DNA of 64,000 nucleotides from TOLSYN sp963849065 (GTDB taxonomy: Bacteria; Acidobacteriota; Terriglobia; Terriglobales; Acidobacteriaceae). The stretch spans positions 1 through 64,000 of the forward strand of contig CAWKFM010000001.1 of NCBI GenBank assembly GCA_963849065.1, read 5' to 3'. The notes below the pieces were generated by a model that was not told the DNA's origin, did no database searches, and saw nothing but the letters and a program-made list of their open reading frames with translations. Both the position numbers and the translations under genes were made by a program. Below are positions 8,995 to 18,516 of this stretch, piece by piece (the stretch's first letter is position 1; each line of letters starts with the position of its first letter).

Positions 8995-10680
8995 TCACTT
9001 CCCGTGATCGTCGTGATCTGTGTAAGCAACTTGCGGTCCGAGGTTCCTAGGGTCGAAATCGTCATAATGCTCAACGCATTTAAAGTTGGATGCGTTGTTC
9101 GGATCGCCGGTCCCGATGTACTCGCCACGTTTCGGGTAGGGGCACAGCGGCCGTTGGAACTGAACGCCATCCGCCGCAAGGTTGTTCAGGTAATGGGTGG
9201 CGATAATCTCGTCCGGAGCGATTCCCTGTTCTACCCAGCTCTCCAGGGCCTTTAACACGTCGTGCTGGGCGTCGATTACCGGCCCATTGCTGGTGCCGTT
9301 CCCGAAGGAGTTAGGACCGGCTCCGCCGCTGCAATGCGCCATCCCAGGCACCATAAAGACCCGGTAGAAATCGTGTGGGTCGCCGATCGTACTCTCAACA
9401 TCTCTGTAGTAGTTGAGGCCATTCTCGGGGGCGATAGCGGTATCCGCCCAACCGGCATATTGGATCAGTTTGCCGCCATGACTTCTGAACGGTCTCAGGT
9501 CAGGATTGACGGAGCTGAGGATGGGTTGGAGGGTCTTGCGGGCCAGGGCGTCCTGCTGGTCAACATTGACGCTGAGGTAGTCGCAACTGGTAACCTGCTG
9601 CAGAAGGTCGCAAGTGAATCCATAGCCGAGCCCATATTGCGCGCCGGGGGAGCTTGGTGAAGTTCCAGAGATCCAGGTGCTCCAATCCCCCGAGGCCGAT
9701 TCGCCGCCGGGCTCGTAGCCAGGGAAGAGCAGCTCTCCACGTTCATTGTGCGGCCCAAAATAGATCTTTCTCGCTGCTTCGACCTGAGCCGCCGTCAGGC
9801 ACGTGCTGGGATTCTGGCCATCCGTGCACTCGGCAACCCCAGGATCGAAGAAGCACTGCCGTGGATCGCTTAGAAATGCATCGGTCGCTACGCCGCCATC
9901 TTTGCCGGCACATTTGGCTAGCGCCGGAGTGCTCAGCAAGGTAAGCATGCTGGAGGGAATGTAGGCATTCGGAACACCGGCAGTCTGCGGACCGTTGAGG
10001 GTTACCTCCATATCATAGAGATAGGACGAGCCGAACTCTCCGACTTGGTCGTTGACCGGCGACCCCACGATGATGCCATTGAAGTCGTCGGGGTAGCGCT
10101 GGGCTTCCTGCAGAGCTTCCCGGCCTCCATCCGAGCAACCAACAAAATATGAGTAGCGAGGTTTTTGGCTCATCAGCGCCTGGATGATGGCCTTCGAGTC
10201 TTCGGTCGTCACCTTGATGGCGCGATATCCGTAGTCGATCAGGACCTGTGGGTTGCCGATAAAGGTTGGAGCGCCGCTGGGCGGACCGGAGGTGCCGTCA
10301 TCCGTCCCGGCGGAGGCGTAGCCCCGCGAGACAGCATTGGCGATGGTGCCGAGCGAAATGGAACCGGCAAAACCGCCATTGCCGATCTGCTGATACTTAC
10401 CGTTCCAGCTTCCGTCCGTCGGTATCCAGACCTCAAAATGGATATTCGATTGGCTGGTCGGCGTGACTGTTCCCGCCACCCGGCAGAGACCGGCGGGGGC
10501 GGTTGTGGTGCCGGATACAGTCTCGCCGGCAGTATAGGATTGGGCGAGCGTGATCGTCGTGTTGGGCAGTGACAGGCTGGTGAGGCTAGCGCAGGTTGCA
10601 GCGGAAGCCGAAGCGCATACTACGATGGAACAAATGAGAAGCGTAAGCGAAAGCGTCAAAACACCGTTGGCTGATCGCAT
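8995..10680 (-). CDS. Secreted tannase/feruloyl esterase family protein
   Basis: A 561-residue alpha/beta hydrolase of the tannase family, which cleaves ester bonds in gallotannins or feruloylated plant polymers. It has an N-terminal signal peptide (LTLSLTLLICSIVVCASASA), the nucleophile motif GCSDGGREAL with Ser near 183, a later GWADTAIAPENG (acid region) and VPGMAHCSGG (catalytic His). Paired cysteines throughout suit disulfide stabilisation outside the cytoplasm. An AAAGGAG-type site lies upstream of the ATG. It fits a soil lifestyle on plant matter, together with the sugar porin. Exact substrate unknown. Confidence 0.9.
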   Translation of the reverse strand: MRSANGVLTLSLTLLICSIVVCASASAATCASLTSLSLPNTTITLAQSYTAGETVSGTTTAPAGLCRVAGTVTPTSQSNIHFEVWIPTDGSWNGKYQQIGNGGFAGSISLGTIANAVSRGYASAGTDDGTSGPPSGAPTFIGNPQVLIDYGYRAIKVTTEDSKAIIQALMSQKPRYSYFVGCSDGGREALQEAQRYPDDFNGIIVGSPVNDQVGEFGSSYLYDMEVTLNGPQTAGVPNAYIPSSMLTLLSTPALAKCAGKDGGVATDAFLSDPRQCFFDPGVAECTDGQNPSTCLTAAQVEAARKIYFGPHNERGELLFPGYEPGGESASGDWSTWISGTSPSSPGAQYGLGYGFTCDLLQQVTSCDYLSVNVDQQDALARKTLQPILSSVNPDLRPFRSHGGKLIQYAGWADTAIAPENGLNYYRDVESTIGDPHDFYRVFMVPGMAHCSGGAGPNSFGNGTSNGPVIDAQHDVLKALESWVEQGIAPDEIIATHYLNNLAADGVQFQRPLCPYPKRGEYIGTGDPNNASNFKCVEHYDDFDPRNLGPQVAYTDHDDHGK

Positions 10681-11047
10681 GGTGTGTTTCTCCTTTGGGG
10701 TGCTCTATGGCGTTGGAGGGATCGATTTTCCGATTACTCAGACTTTGCCCTCGTCAATGGGATCGCGTGTGGGCCCGACCTCACCCGGTGCTGCACTCCG
10801 AAATGGGGAACTGCTCTTTGGTGAGGCATCCTAGGGCACAGGAGTAGAACCCGTCGGTTCGAAGCTTTGGTGCCCAGGTACTCTTCTTCGAGCGCGTTGG
10901 AGTCCGTATCTCTGCCCTGGGTTGCCCAGACACTTAGGACAGCCCCGGTTCCTGCCAGCTGCACTGCGATCGGAAAAAGAGCACTCGTCAGTCCTGCGCC
11001 GCAGCCGGCGGAAACGATTGCTGGCGCGCTGTTAGAATGGTGGGGAG
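10681..11047. other. Intergenic region upstream of mfd with a possible gene remnant
   Basis: About 367 bp between the divergent tannase-like gene and mfd. On the minus strand a frame without a start codon runs from inside mfd to the stop at 10734. It reads SAPAIVSAGCGAGLTSALFP and onward, with a lipobox-like AGCG and a hydrophobic stretch, and could be a decayed gene. No promoter pair was convincing. Confidence 0.35.
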
Positions 11048-14000
11048 ATGATCCTACCGTTCGTCCGCGAGCTGCTCGCGGATGCCGAGACGACCTCCAG
11101 TTTCCGGCGTGCAGCAACCCATCTAAAGGGAGGCACGGGGCGTATTCGTGTGTCCGGATTGACGCCGACCGCGCGGGCGCTGCATTATGCGCTGTTGCAT
11201 CGCGCGCTGGGGCGGCCGCTTCTGTTGGTGGTGGGCGACAACCGCACGGCTGAAGAGCTGCTGCCTGTGCTGCAAAGCCTCTGTGAGATGACGGGCGCGG
11301 CAACGCCCGATTCAGTGACATGCCTTCCGGCGCTTGATGTGCTTCCCTTTGAAAATCTCTCTCCGCATCCGGAGATCCAGGAACTGCGCGCGCGTGCGCT
11401 CTGGCGCATAGCCAGCTGCACGGCGTCGCTGGTAGTGGCGCCCTTTGCAGCCACAGCCATTCGCCTGCGCGATGCCGCGTACTATCGGGACCTGGCTCGC
11501 GTGGTGCGCAAAGGCGAGTGGCTGGAGCTGGAGAAACTGGTGCAGCACCTGAATATCGTCGGTTACCGGCAGACAGACGTGGTGGAGCAGCAGGGCGAGT
11601 ATGCGCGGCGCGGCGGAATTCTGGATGTGTACTCTCCGGAGATGGAGCGGCCGGTGCGCATGGAGCTGTTTGGCGACGAGGTGGAGTCGCTGCGGCTCTT
11701 TGATCCGGTGACGCAGCGATCGGCGGCGGGACTGGAGGAAGCCGTGCTGTTGCCGTTGACAGAAACTCCGGTGACTGCGGAGTTGCTGGCGGCAATCCAT
11801 GCACGCCTCAGCGGAAAGCGGGTCAGCGGAAGTGAGGAGGCCCTCGCCGAGGCAGCGCGGGCGGGCGGCGTATCGGTCTTTCCGGGCTGGGAGTTTTTCG
11901 CCCCGGTCTATGTGGAGAACGGCGCGGGCGCCGCCAACACGGTCTTCGATCTGATGCCTGACGCCATTGTGGTTGTGGACGAGCCGGAGCGCTTGGCTAC
12001 GGACCATGACAGCTGGTGGCGGCGGCTCACCGATGCGCACGAACGCAGCGGCGTCGGCAACCTGGTGCGTCCCGAGGAGCTGTACGCCACACCAGATGCG
12101 TGGCGCGAGCGCGTGGCCATTACCTGTGGCCTGGATGTGGAGCAGCTCGGACTGGAATCCAGCGACGGCGCCGAGCTGGTGCAGTTCAGTTCGCAGCCTA
12201 CACCGCGCTTTCACGGAGCGGTGCCCAAGCTGCTGGAAGAAGTGAAGAAGCTCTCCGCGGCGGGCGAGCGCGTGGTGCTGGCCGCCGGTTCCATCGGTGA
12301 GCTGGAACGGCTGGCCGACATCTTCAACGAGTATCAACTTCCTTACCGTTTGGGAACGCGGGGCGGCCGCGCCGCCAGCGTCAGCGAGGAGGCCACCTAC
12401 TTCAACGATGAGAGCGCGGCGGCCGCGCTGGTGCAGGGCTATGTGCCCGAGGGAGTGGCGCTGCCCGAGGCCCGTCTGGTGCTGTTCGGCGCCAACGATC
12501 TGTTCGACGACTCCGAGGCGGGAGCGACGCGGCAGCCAAGGCAGCGCTCCAAAACCTCTGCGTTTCTCTCCGACTTCCGCGACCTGGCGATAGGCGATTA
12601 CGTGGTGCACGTCGAGCACGGCATCGGCCGTTACCAGGGATTGCGGCAGATCCCGCAGGCCGATGGCTCGCAGGCCGAATTCATGGTGCTGGAATACGCC
12701 GAGGGCGCGCGTCTCTACGTTCCGCTTACCCGCCTGGACCTGGTGCAGAAGTACCGCTCGGCCGAGGGCGGCAACGCGGTTCTGAACCGCCTCGGTTCGC
12801 AGCAGTGGGTCAAGACCAAGGCGCGGGTGAAGAAGGCCATGCAGGACATGGCCGACGAGCTGCTCAAGCTCTACGCGCAACGCAAGACCGCGGAGGGATT
12901 TCAATACTCCGGCGACAGCCCGTTCATGCGCGAGTTTGAAGACGCCTTCGAGTACACGCCCACCGACGACCAGGTGGCAGCCGTGGAGGACATCAAACGC
13001 GACATGGAAAGCGCGCAGCCCATGGACCGGCTGCTCTGCGGCGACGTGGGCTATGGCAAAACGGAAGTTGCCATGCGCGCCGCCTACAAGGCGGTGAATG
13101 ACAGCAAGCAGGTCACCGTGCTGGCGCCGACCACCGTGCTCGCCTTCCAGCACTATGAGACCTTCAAGCGACGGTTCGCAGCCTTCCCTGTGACCATCGA
13201 GATGATCTCGCGCTTCCGCTCTCCAAGGCAGCAGAAGGAAATTGTGGAGAAGGTGGAGAACGGCAAGGTGGATATTCTGGTCGGCACCCACCGCGTGCTC
13301 TCCCAGGATGTCAAATTTCCCGACCTTGGACTGGTGATCATCGACGAGGAGCAGCGCTTCGGCGTGCGCCACAAGGAGCGCCTGAAGCAGTTGCGCAAGC
13401 AGGTGGATGTGCTGACCATGTCGGCCACGCCCATTCCGCGCACCCTGCATATGTCCATGCTGGGGCTGCGCGATATGAGCGTCATCGAGACCCCACCGCG
13501 CGACCGGCTGGCGATCCAGACCGTGGTAGCGACCTGGGACGAGAAGCTGATCCGCTCGTCCATCGAGCAGGAGCTGGAGCGCGGCGGACAGGTCTATTTT
13601 GTCCACAACCGCGTGGAGTCAATCCATGAAATCTCGGCCAAACTCCGCGAACTGGTGCCCGCGGCGCGCATTCTGGTAGGCCACGGACAGATGGGCGAAG
13701 GCGAACTGGAGAAGATCATGCTGGCCTTCATGCGCCATGAGGCCGACATTCTTGTTGCCACAACCATTATCGAAAACGGACTCGACATTCCCCTGTGCAA
13801 CACCATTCTCATCAATCGCGCCGACCGGCACGGCTTGAGCGAGCTCTACCAGCTGCGTGGCCGCGTGGGCCGCTCCAATCGCCGCTCGTATGCGTATCTG
13901 CTGGTGCCGCCGGACCGTGAGTTGAACGATGTGGCGCGGCGCCGCCTGGCGGCGCTCAAGGAATTCAGCGATCTGGGCGCGGGCTTCAAAATCGCGGCGC

Positions 14001-14590
14001 TCGATCTCGAACTGCGCGGCGCGGGCAACCTGCTCGGCGGCCAGCAGAGCGGACACATCGAGGCCGTCGGCTTTGAGATGTACACCACCATGCTCGAACA
14101 GATGATTCGCGAGCTGAAGGGCGAATCCGTGCCGGAGGCGCTGGACACGGCGCTCAACCTCGGCCTCAACATCCGCATTCCCAACGAATACATTCCTGAG
14201 GAAAATCAGCGTCTGCGCATCTACAAGCGCACCGCGGCCGTGGAGGACGAAAAACAGCTCAGCGACGTGGCCTCCGAGCTGCGCGACCGCTATGGCGAGC
14301 TGCCGCCCGAGGTGCAGCACCTGCTGCAATACGCGCACCTCAGGCTGGAGTGCCAGCGCCTGGGCGTGGCCGCCATCGAGCGCAAACGCGACCAGGTCAG
14401 CGTCAAGTTCAGCCCCACTGCCGAGGCCGATCCGCAGAAGATCATGCAGCTGGTGGCACAGCACAAGGGCGTAGTCTTTACGCCGCAGGGGATTCTCAAG
14501 TTTTCGCTGAAGGCGTCCCGTCCCGACGAGGTGCTGAACGGACTGCGCAAGCTGCTGGAAGGTTTGGGATCAGAGCTCGCCCCCGCGTAA
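11048..14590 (+). CDS. mfd: Transcription-repair coupling factor
   Basis: A 1180-residue ATP-dependent translocase that removes stalled RNA polymerase from lesions and recruits UvrA. The N-terminal UvrB-like module includes GDNRTAEELLPVLQ and LPFENLSPHPE. A CarD-like RNAP-interaction domain lies around residues 515-580 (IGDYVVHVEHGIGRYQGL). The motor carries Walker A GDVGYGKTEVAM near 664, IIDEEQRFGVRHKERLK near 764, TMSATPIPRTLHMS, TTIIENGLDIP and LYQLRGRVGRS. A TRCF C-terminal domain follows. Length and motifs are complete. A GGGGA sequence sits only two bases before the ATG, so a later in-frame start cannot be excluded, though the N-terminus looks normal. Confidence 0.97.
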   Translation: MILPFVRELLADAETTSSFRRAATHLKGGTGRIRVSGLTPTARALHYALLHRALGRPLLLVVGDNRTAEELLPVLQSLCEMTGAATPDSVTCLPALDVLPFENLSPHPEIQELRARALWRIASCTASLVVAPFAATAIRLRDAAYYRDLARVVRKGEWLELEKLVQHLNIVGYRQTDVVEQQGEYARRGGILDVYSPEMERPVRMELFGDEVESLRLFDPVTQRSAAGLEEAVLLPLTETPVTAELLAAIHARLSGKRVSGSEEALAEAARAGGVSVFPGWEFFAPVYVENGAGAANTVFDLMPDAIVVVDEPERLATDHDSWWRRLTDAHERSGVGNLVRPEELYATPDAWRERVAITCGLDVEQLGLESSDGAELVQFSSQPTPRFHGAVPKLLEEVKKLSAAGERVVLAAGSIGELERLADIFNEYQLPYRLGTRGGRAASVSEEATYFNDESAAAALVQGYVPEGVALPEARLVLFGANDLFDDSEAGATRQPRQRSKTSAFLSDFRDLAIGDYVVHVEHGIGRYQGLRQIPQADGSQAEFMVLEYAEGARLYVPLTRLDLVQKYRSAEGGNAVLNRLGSQQWVKTKARVKKAMQDMADELLKLYAQRKTAEGFQYSGDSPFMREFEDAFEYTPTDDQVAAVEDIKRDMESAQPMDRLLCGDVGYGKTEVAMRAAYKAVNDSKQVTVLAPTTVLAFQHYETFKRRFAAFPVTIEMISRFRSPRQQKEIVEKVENGKVDILVGTHRVLSQDVKFPDLGLVIIDEEQRFGVRHKERLKQLRKQVDVLTMSATPIPRTLHMSMLGLRDMSVIETPPRDRLAIQTVVATWDEKLIRSSIEQELERGGQVYFVHNRVESIHEISAKLRELVPAARILVGHGQMGEGELEKIMLAFMRHEADILVATTIIENGLDIPLCNTILINRADRHGLSELYQLRGRVGRSNRRSYAYLLVPPDRELNDVARRRLAALKEFSDLGAGFKIAALDLELRGAGNLLGGQQSGHIEAVGFEMYTTMLEQMIRELKGESVPEALDTALNLGLNIRIPNEYIPEENQRLRIYKRTAAVEDEKQLSDVASELRDRYGELPPEVQHLLQYAHLRLECQRLGVAAIERKRDQVSVKFSPTAEADPQKIMQLVAQHKGVVFTPQGILKFSLKASRPDEVLNGLRKLLEGLGSELAPA

Positions 14591-14603
14591 CTGCTGCGAC
14601 CGC

Positions 14604-14630
14604 GAAGCGAGCTCTGGCTTCACTCTTTTT
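14604..14630 (+). terminator. Weak terminator after mfd
   Basis: A short GAAGC / GCTTC stem with an 8-nt loop precedes ACTCTTTTTG in the 42-bp gap between convergent mfd and the YflT-like gene. Confidence 0.35.
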
Positions 14631-14632
14631 GC

Positions 14633-15205
14633 CTATCCTCCGGTCCCGGTGCGTGGCAGCGGCCGGTCGCTCTTGGCGAAGTCTGCGTGAGCTTCCCCGG
14701 TCGAGGCCACATCCTGCGCGCCGGTCTGATGCAGAATTTCCTTCGCACGCTTCGTCCACTCGGAATTATCGCAATGGACGGAAACCAGAATCCCTCCATT
14801 TCTTATCCGGCCTTCAAAGCGCTTGGCTTCGTATTCTGGAATTCCCATTCCGATCAATGCGCCGGTCAGCCCGCCGACGACTCCACCGGCACCTACACCG
14901 GCCAAAGCTGCAACAATGGGGCCGGCCGCGATAAAGGGTCCCAGGCCCGGAATCGTCAGGGCTCCAATGCCTACCAGCCAACCCAGCGCGCCGCCTACCA
15001 CGGCTCCGGTGCTGGCGCCCGCCGTGGCACCCTCTGGTGCTTTGGTGTTTTTCCGGTGAGCAAAATCCTTCGATCCCTGGTTATCGGGAAATAACGCCGA
15101 AATGTCCGTGTTCCGGAATCCCGCCGCTTTCAATGCATCGATGCCACTCTCCGCGCCTGAGTAGACCACGTAGATCCCAAAAACCGCGGTGTTTTTTCCA
15201 GCCAT
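14633..15205 (-). CDS. YflT/general-stress-protein-17M-like protein with glycine-zipper segment
   Basis: The 190-residue protein starts at the ATG at 15205, chosen because AAAGGA lies eight bases upstream. An N-terminal domain (TAVFGIYVVYSGAESGIDAL, residues 5-45) resembles the YflT-type stress domain, also found in general stress protein 17M. The middle (about 70-125) is a Gly/Ala-rich hydrophobic stretch with repeated GxxxG spacing (VVGGALGWLVGIGALTIPGLG), as in glycine-zipper membrane proteins. The C-terminal third carries GGILVSVHCDNSEWTKRAKEIL. Function is unknown; a stress-linked membrane role is inferred. A strong inverted repeat lies in its leader. Confidence 0.7.
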   Translation of the reverse strand: MAGKNTAVFGIYVVYSGAESGIDALKAAGFRNTDISALFPDNQGSKDFAHRKNTKAPEGATAGASTGAVVGGALGWLVGIGALTIPGLGPFIAAGPIVAALAGVGAGGVVGGLTGALIGMGIPEYEAKRFEGRIRNGGILVSVHCDNSEWTKRAKEILHQTGAQDVASTGEAHADFAKSDRPLPRTGTGG

Positions 15206-15584
15206 AAGAAAATCCTTTCGTCTGGGATGGGCATGGATTCGGCAGAACAACCATCTTGTCTTTTGATGTTGTTCTGCCGTTCGGATCGCCTCCGCGTCCA
15301 CCTTGCTTTCCTCGGCCTGGCCCACGCCTTTTTACGCTTCCGATGTCTCTTTCATTTTTGGCCCGTTTCTTTGATGGAAGGCGCAAAGCAGGGGATGTCT
15401 GCGCGACGCACGCCACTATTTGTTTTGCGTGTGCTTATCCCAGCTTGAGCAGTGCATCATCCAACCTCGAGGCCCCAACCTGTCTGCGCGGGACTGTGTT
15501 CCACGTGTGCGTTCAGGGTAACGCTGTGCAGCGCCTGCCGCGGTACAATGATTCGTTCTCATCCCATCCATCCCGAGTGAAACG
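15206..15584. other. Divergent region between YflT-like gene and galU, with a strong inverted repeat
   Basis: A 379-bp gap. GGCAGAACAACCATC (15241-15255) pairs with GATGTTGTTCTGCC (15265-15278) through a 14-bp stem with one bulged C and a 9-nt loop, 36 bases upstream of the YflT-like start. It has no adjacent T-run. Nothing else recognisable was seen. Confidence 0.5.
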
Positions 15585-16490
15585 ATGAGCATGAAAGTTC
15601 GCAAAGCGGTATTTCCGGCCGCGGGAATGGGCACGCGGTTTCTGCCGGCAACCAAGGTCATGCCCAAAGAGATGCTGCCAGTGGTTGACAAGCCAATCAT
15701 TCAGTACGGTGTGGAGGAGGCCATCGCCTCCGGCTGCGACGAAATCATCATCGTCACCGGCCGCGGCAAGGTCCTGATGGAAGACCACTTCGACATCAGC
15801 TTCGAACTGGAGCACTCGCTTGCCAAGCGCAACAAACCTTCCTTGCTGGAGACGGCGCAGCAGGTCGCGCGCATGGCGCACGTCAGCACGTGCCGTCAGA
15901 AGGAGCCGCTCGGCCTGGGGCACGCGGTGTTGATGGCAAAGAGGCTGGTGGGCAATGAGCCTTTCGGAGTCATCCTGCCCGACGATCTGGTCGATTCGCC
16001 GGACACCCCTTGCCTGCGCCAGTTAATCGAGGTTTTCGAGGAGAAGCAGGCCTCCGTCATCGCAACTCAGATCGTCGAGGGCGCGGCCATCTCGGCCTAC
16101 GGTGTGCTGGACGCCAAGCCGGTGCCGGGCTTCAACGGCCGGCTCTACGAGATCGCCGACATGGTCGAAAAGCCGAAGTTCGAGGAAGCCCCTTCGAATC
16201 TGGCCATCATTGGCCGCTACGTGCTCACCCCGCGCATCTTCGAGATGATCGAGAGTATCAAGCCTGGCGCTGGCGGCGAACTGCAACTCACCGACGCCAT
16301 GCGGAACCTGCTGAAGTACGAAAAAATCTACGGCTTGGTCGTTGAAGGCAAGCGCCATGACGCAGGCGACAAGCTCGGCTTCCTTAAGGCGAACGTAGAG
16401 TATGCATTGCAGCGCGAGGACCTGGGCCCGGCGTTCAAAGATTATTTGTTGAACCTAGACATTGAGAAGGTTTCGCAGGGCCAAGGATAG
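15585..16490 (+). CDS. galU: UTP-glucose-1-phosphate uridylyltransferase
   Basis: Makes UDP-glucose from UTP and glucose-1-phosphate, a precursor of polysaccharides and glycolipids. The 301-residue length is standard. The nucleotide-binding start FPAAGMGTRFLPATKVMPKEMLPVVDKP (residues 8-35), IIIVTGRGK, GLGHAVLMAK, ILPDDLVDSP and MVEKPKFEEAPSNLAIIGRY are all present. It stands alone, about 90 bases before the holin-like gene on the same strand. The last residues are charged, as in other GalU proteins. Confidence 0.96.
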   Translation: MSMKVRKAVFPAAGMGTRFLPATKVMPKEMLPVVDKPIIQYGVEEAIASGCDEIIIVTGRGKVLMEDHFDISFELEHSLAKRNKPSLLETAQQVARMAHVSTCRQKEPLGLGHAVLMAKRLVGNEPFGVILPDDLVDSPDTPCLRQLIEVFEEKQASVIATQIVEGAAISAYGVLDAKPVPGFNGRLYEIADMVEKPKFEEAPSNLAIIGRYVLTPRIFEMIESIKPGAGGELQLTDAMRNLLKYEKIYGLVVEGKRHDAGDKLGFLKANVEYALQREDLGPAFKDYLLNLDIEKVSQGQG

Positions 16491-16579
16491 CGAACCGGAT
16501 GGAAGCCGGCCGGATGTAAGAAAATATGTAGCTGGGGCCGGGCTGCAAACCGCCCGCGCCGGAAAGGCTTGGAATCGCC

Positions 16580-16927
16580 ATGATTCACCTACTCCTGAGA
16601 TGGCTGGTCAGTGCAATCCTGCTGCTGGTGGTTTCCCACTTGGTGCCGGGCTTTGAAGTGGCCAGCCTGCGCTCCGCGCTCTTCGCCGCGCTGGTCATCG
16701 GATTGGTCAACGCCACGCTGGGCTTATTTCTCAAGATCATCACCTTTCCGCTCACCCTCGTCACCTTCGGCATCTTCCTGCTGGTCATCAACGCCCTGAT
16801 GCTGATGTTTGTCTCCGGACTGGTGCGCGGTTTCGTAGTGCGCGGCTTTGCCCCCGCCTTCTGGGGTGCGCTGCTGCTCGCACTGCTGGGGATGCTGACC
16901 CGCTGGCTTACGCCATCCGGGGTGTAG
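16580..16927 (+). CDS. Holin-4 superfamily-like small membrane protein
   Basis: 115 residues, almost entirely hydrophobic, forming four predicted membrane helices. It starts MIHLLLRWLVSAILLLVVSH and contains the conserved LRSALFAALVIGLVNATLG and FPLTLVTFGIFLLVINALML segments of the phage-holin-4_2/YvlD type family. Such genes are widespread in chromosomes with no phage context and there are no phage genes here; the role is unknown. A GGAAAGGC stretch lies upstream of the ATG. Confidence 0.85.
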   Translation: MIHLLLRWLVSAILLLVVSHLVPGFEVASLRSALFAALVIGLVNATLGLFLKIITFPLTLVTFGIFLLVINALMLMFVSGLVRGFVVRGFAPAFWGALLLALLGMLTRWLTPSGV

Positions 16928-16942
16928 GGAAGAAGACGAAGC

Positions 16943-17644
16943 TTAGAGCAGGTGGAGCGAACGGACCAGCGCGGGCAGATCGGAACATTGCTGGAAGACG
17001 CGGATGCCGGCGATCCCGGCGGCGCCGGCTGCGGTACAAAGCGGAGCGCGCTCCACATCCACGCCTCCCAGAGCAAAGACCGGAAAACTCCCGCGGCTCT
17101 CACCGGCTTCCACTCGCAGATCGGGATGCTGGTCGAGTTGAGTCGCGCGGCGCAACTCGTCAAGTCCGATTCCCTTCGTGACTCTTTCTGCGCTCATCTT
17201 TTCAAACACCGGCGCAAGCACCGCGAAATCCGCTCCGTGCGCTTCGGCCAGCCGCACCTGTTGAGCCGAGTGGCACGAAACGGCAACCAGAAACCGCCGC
17301 TCAAAGTCTCCCGCTCTTGGTTCGATACCACATCCCGCGGCCAGCGCGCGGGCGTCCGAGGCGGCAAAGTCGCTGCCTGTCAGGTGCACGCCATCAGCGC
17401 CAGCCGCCAGGGCCACATCGGTGCGATGGTTGATCAGCAATCGCGCAGGCCCTTCACCGCGGATCACCTGCACGGCTTCGCGGGCGAGCCGCTCCAACTC
17501 CCGGACCGTGAGGTCTTTCTCCCGGAGTTGAATGTAATCGACTCCGGCGACAGCGGCTTGGCGTATGGTGCGGAGAACTTGGGCCCGTTGCTCCGCTTCG
17601 CTTCCCGCAAACTGGTTTCGATCCGTGATGTAGTAAGTCAACAC
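16943..17644 (-). CDS. thiE: Thiamine-phosphate synthase
   Basis: Joins the pyrimidine and thiazole phosphates to form thiamine phosphate. The TIM-barrel family signatures are present: YYITDRNQF near the start, VDYIQLREKDLTVREL, LLINHRTDVALAAGADGVHLTGSD and the C-terminal FALGGVDVE. The 233-residue length is slightly above average. It follows fabG by nine bases on the same strand, so the two are likely co-transcribed. No other thiamine genes and no TPP riboswitch were seen nearby. Confidence 0.92.
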   Translation of the reverse strand: MLTYYITDRNQFAGSEAEQRAQVLRTIRQAAVAGVDYIQLREKDLTVRELERLAREAVQVIRGEGPARLLINHRTDVALAAGADGVHLTGSDFAASDARALAAGCGIEPRAGDFERRFLVAVSCHSAQQVRLAEAHGADFAVLAPVFEKMSAERVTKGIGLDELRRATQLDQHPDLRVEAGESRGSFPVFALGGVDVERAPLCTAAGAAGIAGIRVFQQCSDLPALVRSLHLL

Positions 17645-17653
17645 AGCCCACCG

Positions 17654-18400
17654 TCAGCCCATCCGCAGGCCGCCGTTCACGTCGAGCACGTGGCCGGTGA
17701 TGTAGCCTGCTTCCTTGCTGGCCAAAAACAGCACGGCGTTGGCCACGTCGGCGTCGCTGCCGTGGCGTCCCAGGGGAATCTGCTCGGTGACGGCTTGCTT
17801 CTGCGCATCCGTCAGCACCTCGGTCATGGCCGTGGTGATGTAGCCGGGAGCGACAGCGTTCACGGTGATATTGCGTGACGCAACCTCGCGCGCCACAGAT
17901 AGCGTAAGTCCGATCAGTCCGGCCTTGGACGAGACGTAGTTTGCCTGCCCCGCCGCGCCCACCTCGCCCACTACGGAGGTGATGTTGATGATCCGGCCCC
18001 ATCGCTGTTTCATCATGCCGCTCAGCGCGGCCTGAATCAGAAGAAAGGGAGCGCTCAGATTGGTGGTCATCACATCGTCCCAGTCGGCGCGCTTCATGCG
18101 CAGCAACAGCCCGTCCCGCGTAATGCCTGCGTTGTTCACCAGAATGTCGATCTTCCCCAACTGGGCAGTGATTTCCTTTACCGTGGATTTAATAGCTTCC
18201 TCGGAAGCCACGTCGAGACGGAATGCCGCTGCCTTGCCGCCCTCGCCCTCGATCTGCGCTACCGCTTCCTTCAGCTTCTCTTCATTGCGCGCGGCCAGCG
18301 CCACGGTTGCGCCGGCCTTGGCCAGCGTCACGGCGCAGGCCCGGCCAATTCCCTGGGATGCTCCGGTCACCAGCGCCACGTGTCCCTGCAAGGACTCCAT
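17654..18400 (-). CDS. fabG: 3-oxoacyl-[acyl-carrier-protein] reductase
   Basis: An NADPH-dependent short-chain reductase acting in the fatty-acid elongation cycle. 248 residues with TGASQGIGRACA (cofactor glycine motif, residues 13-24), NNAGITRDGLLLRM, the Ser of INITSVVG, and YVSSKAG for the Tyr/Lys pair. The start GALVTG-like VALVTGASQG and the C-terminal ITGHVLDVNGGLRM are typical of FabG. First gene of a probable two-gene unit with thiE. Related SDR enzymes with other substrates cannot be excluded, as no other fab gene is next to it. Confidence 0.88.
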   Translation of the reverse strand: MESLQGHVALVTGASQGIGRACAVTLAKAGATVALAARNEEKLKEAVAQIEGEGGKAAAFRLDVASEEAIKSTVKEITAQLGKIDILVNNAGITRDGLLLRMKRADWDDVMTTNLSAPFLLIQAALSGMMKQRWGRIINITSVVGEVGAAGQANYVSSKAGLIGLTLSVAREVASRNITVNAVAPGYITTAMTEVLTDAQKQAVTEQIPLGRHGSDADVANAVLFLASKEAGYITGHVLDVNGGLRMG

Positions 18401-18516
18401 AGATCACCTCATAGCCCAAATGAAAATCGATGTAATTAAAACCTAGCGGATTATAAATGCCCGGGAGCGGAATCCGTTGCTGCCTGCCCGCCACGCGAGT
18501 CGAAGCGCCGCGCCGG

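Noticed and set aside
11312..13606. 764-residue open frame on the minus strand across mfd
   Set aside because: It is the antisense shadow of a clear, complete mfd; composition is His/Leu/Arg-rich with no known motif. Long antisense frames are expected in high-GC genes.
16580..16927. Prophage, suggested by the holin-like protein
   Set aside because: No other phage gene is nearby and this family is common in bacterial chromosomes.
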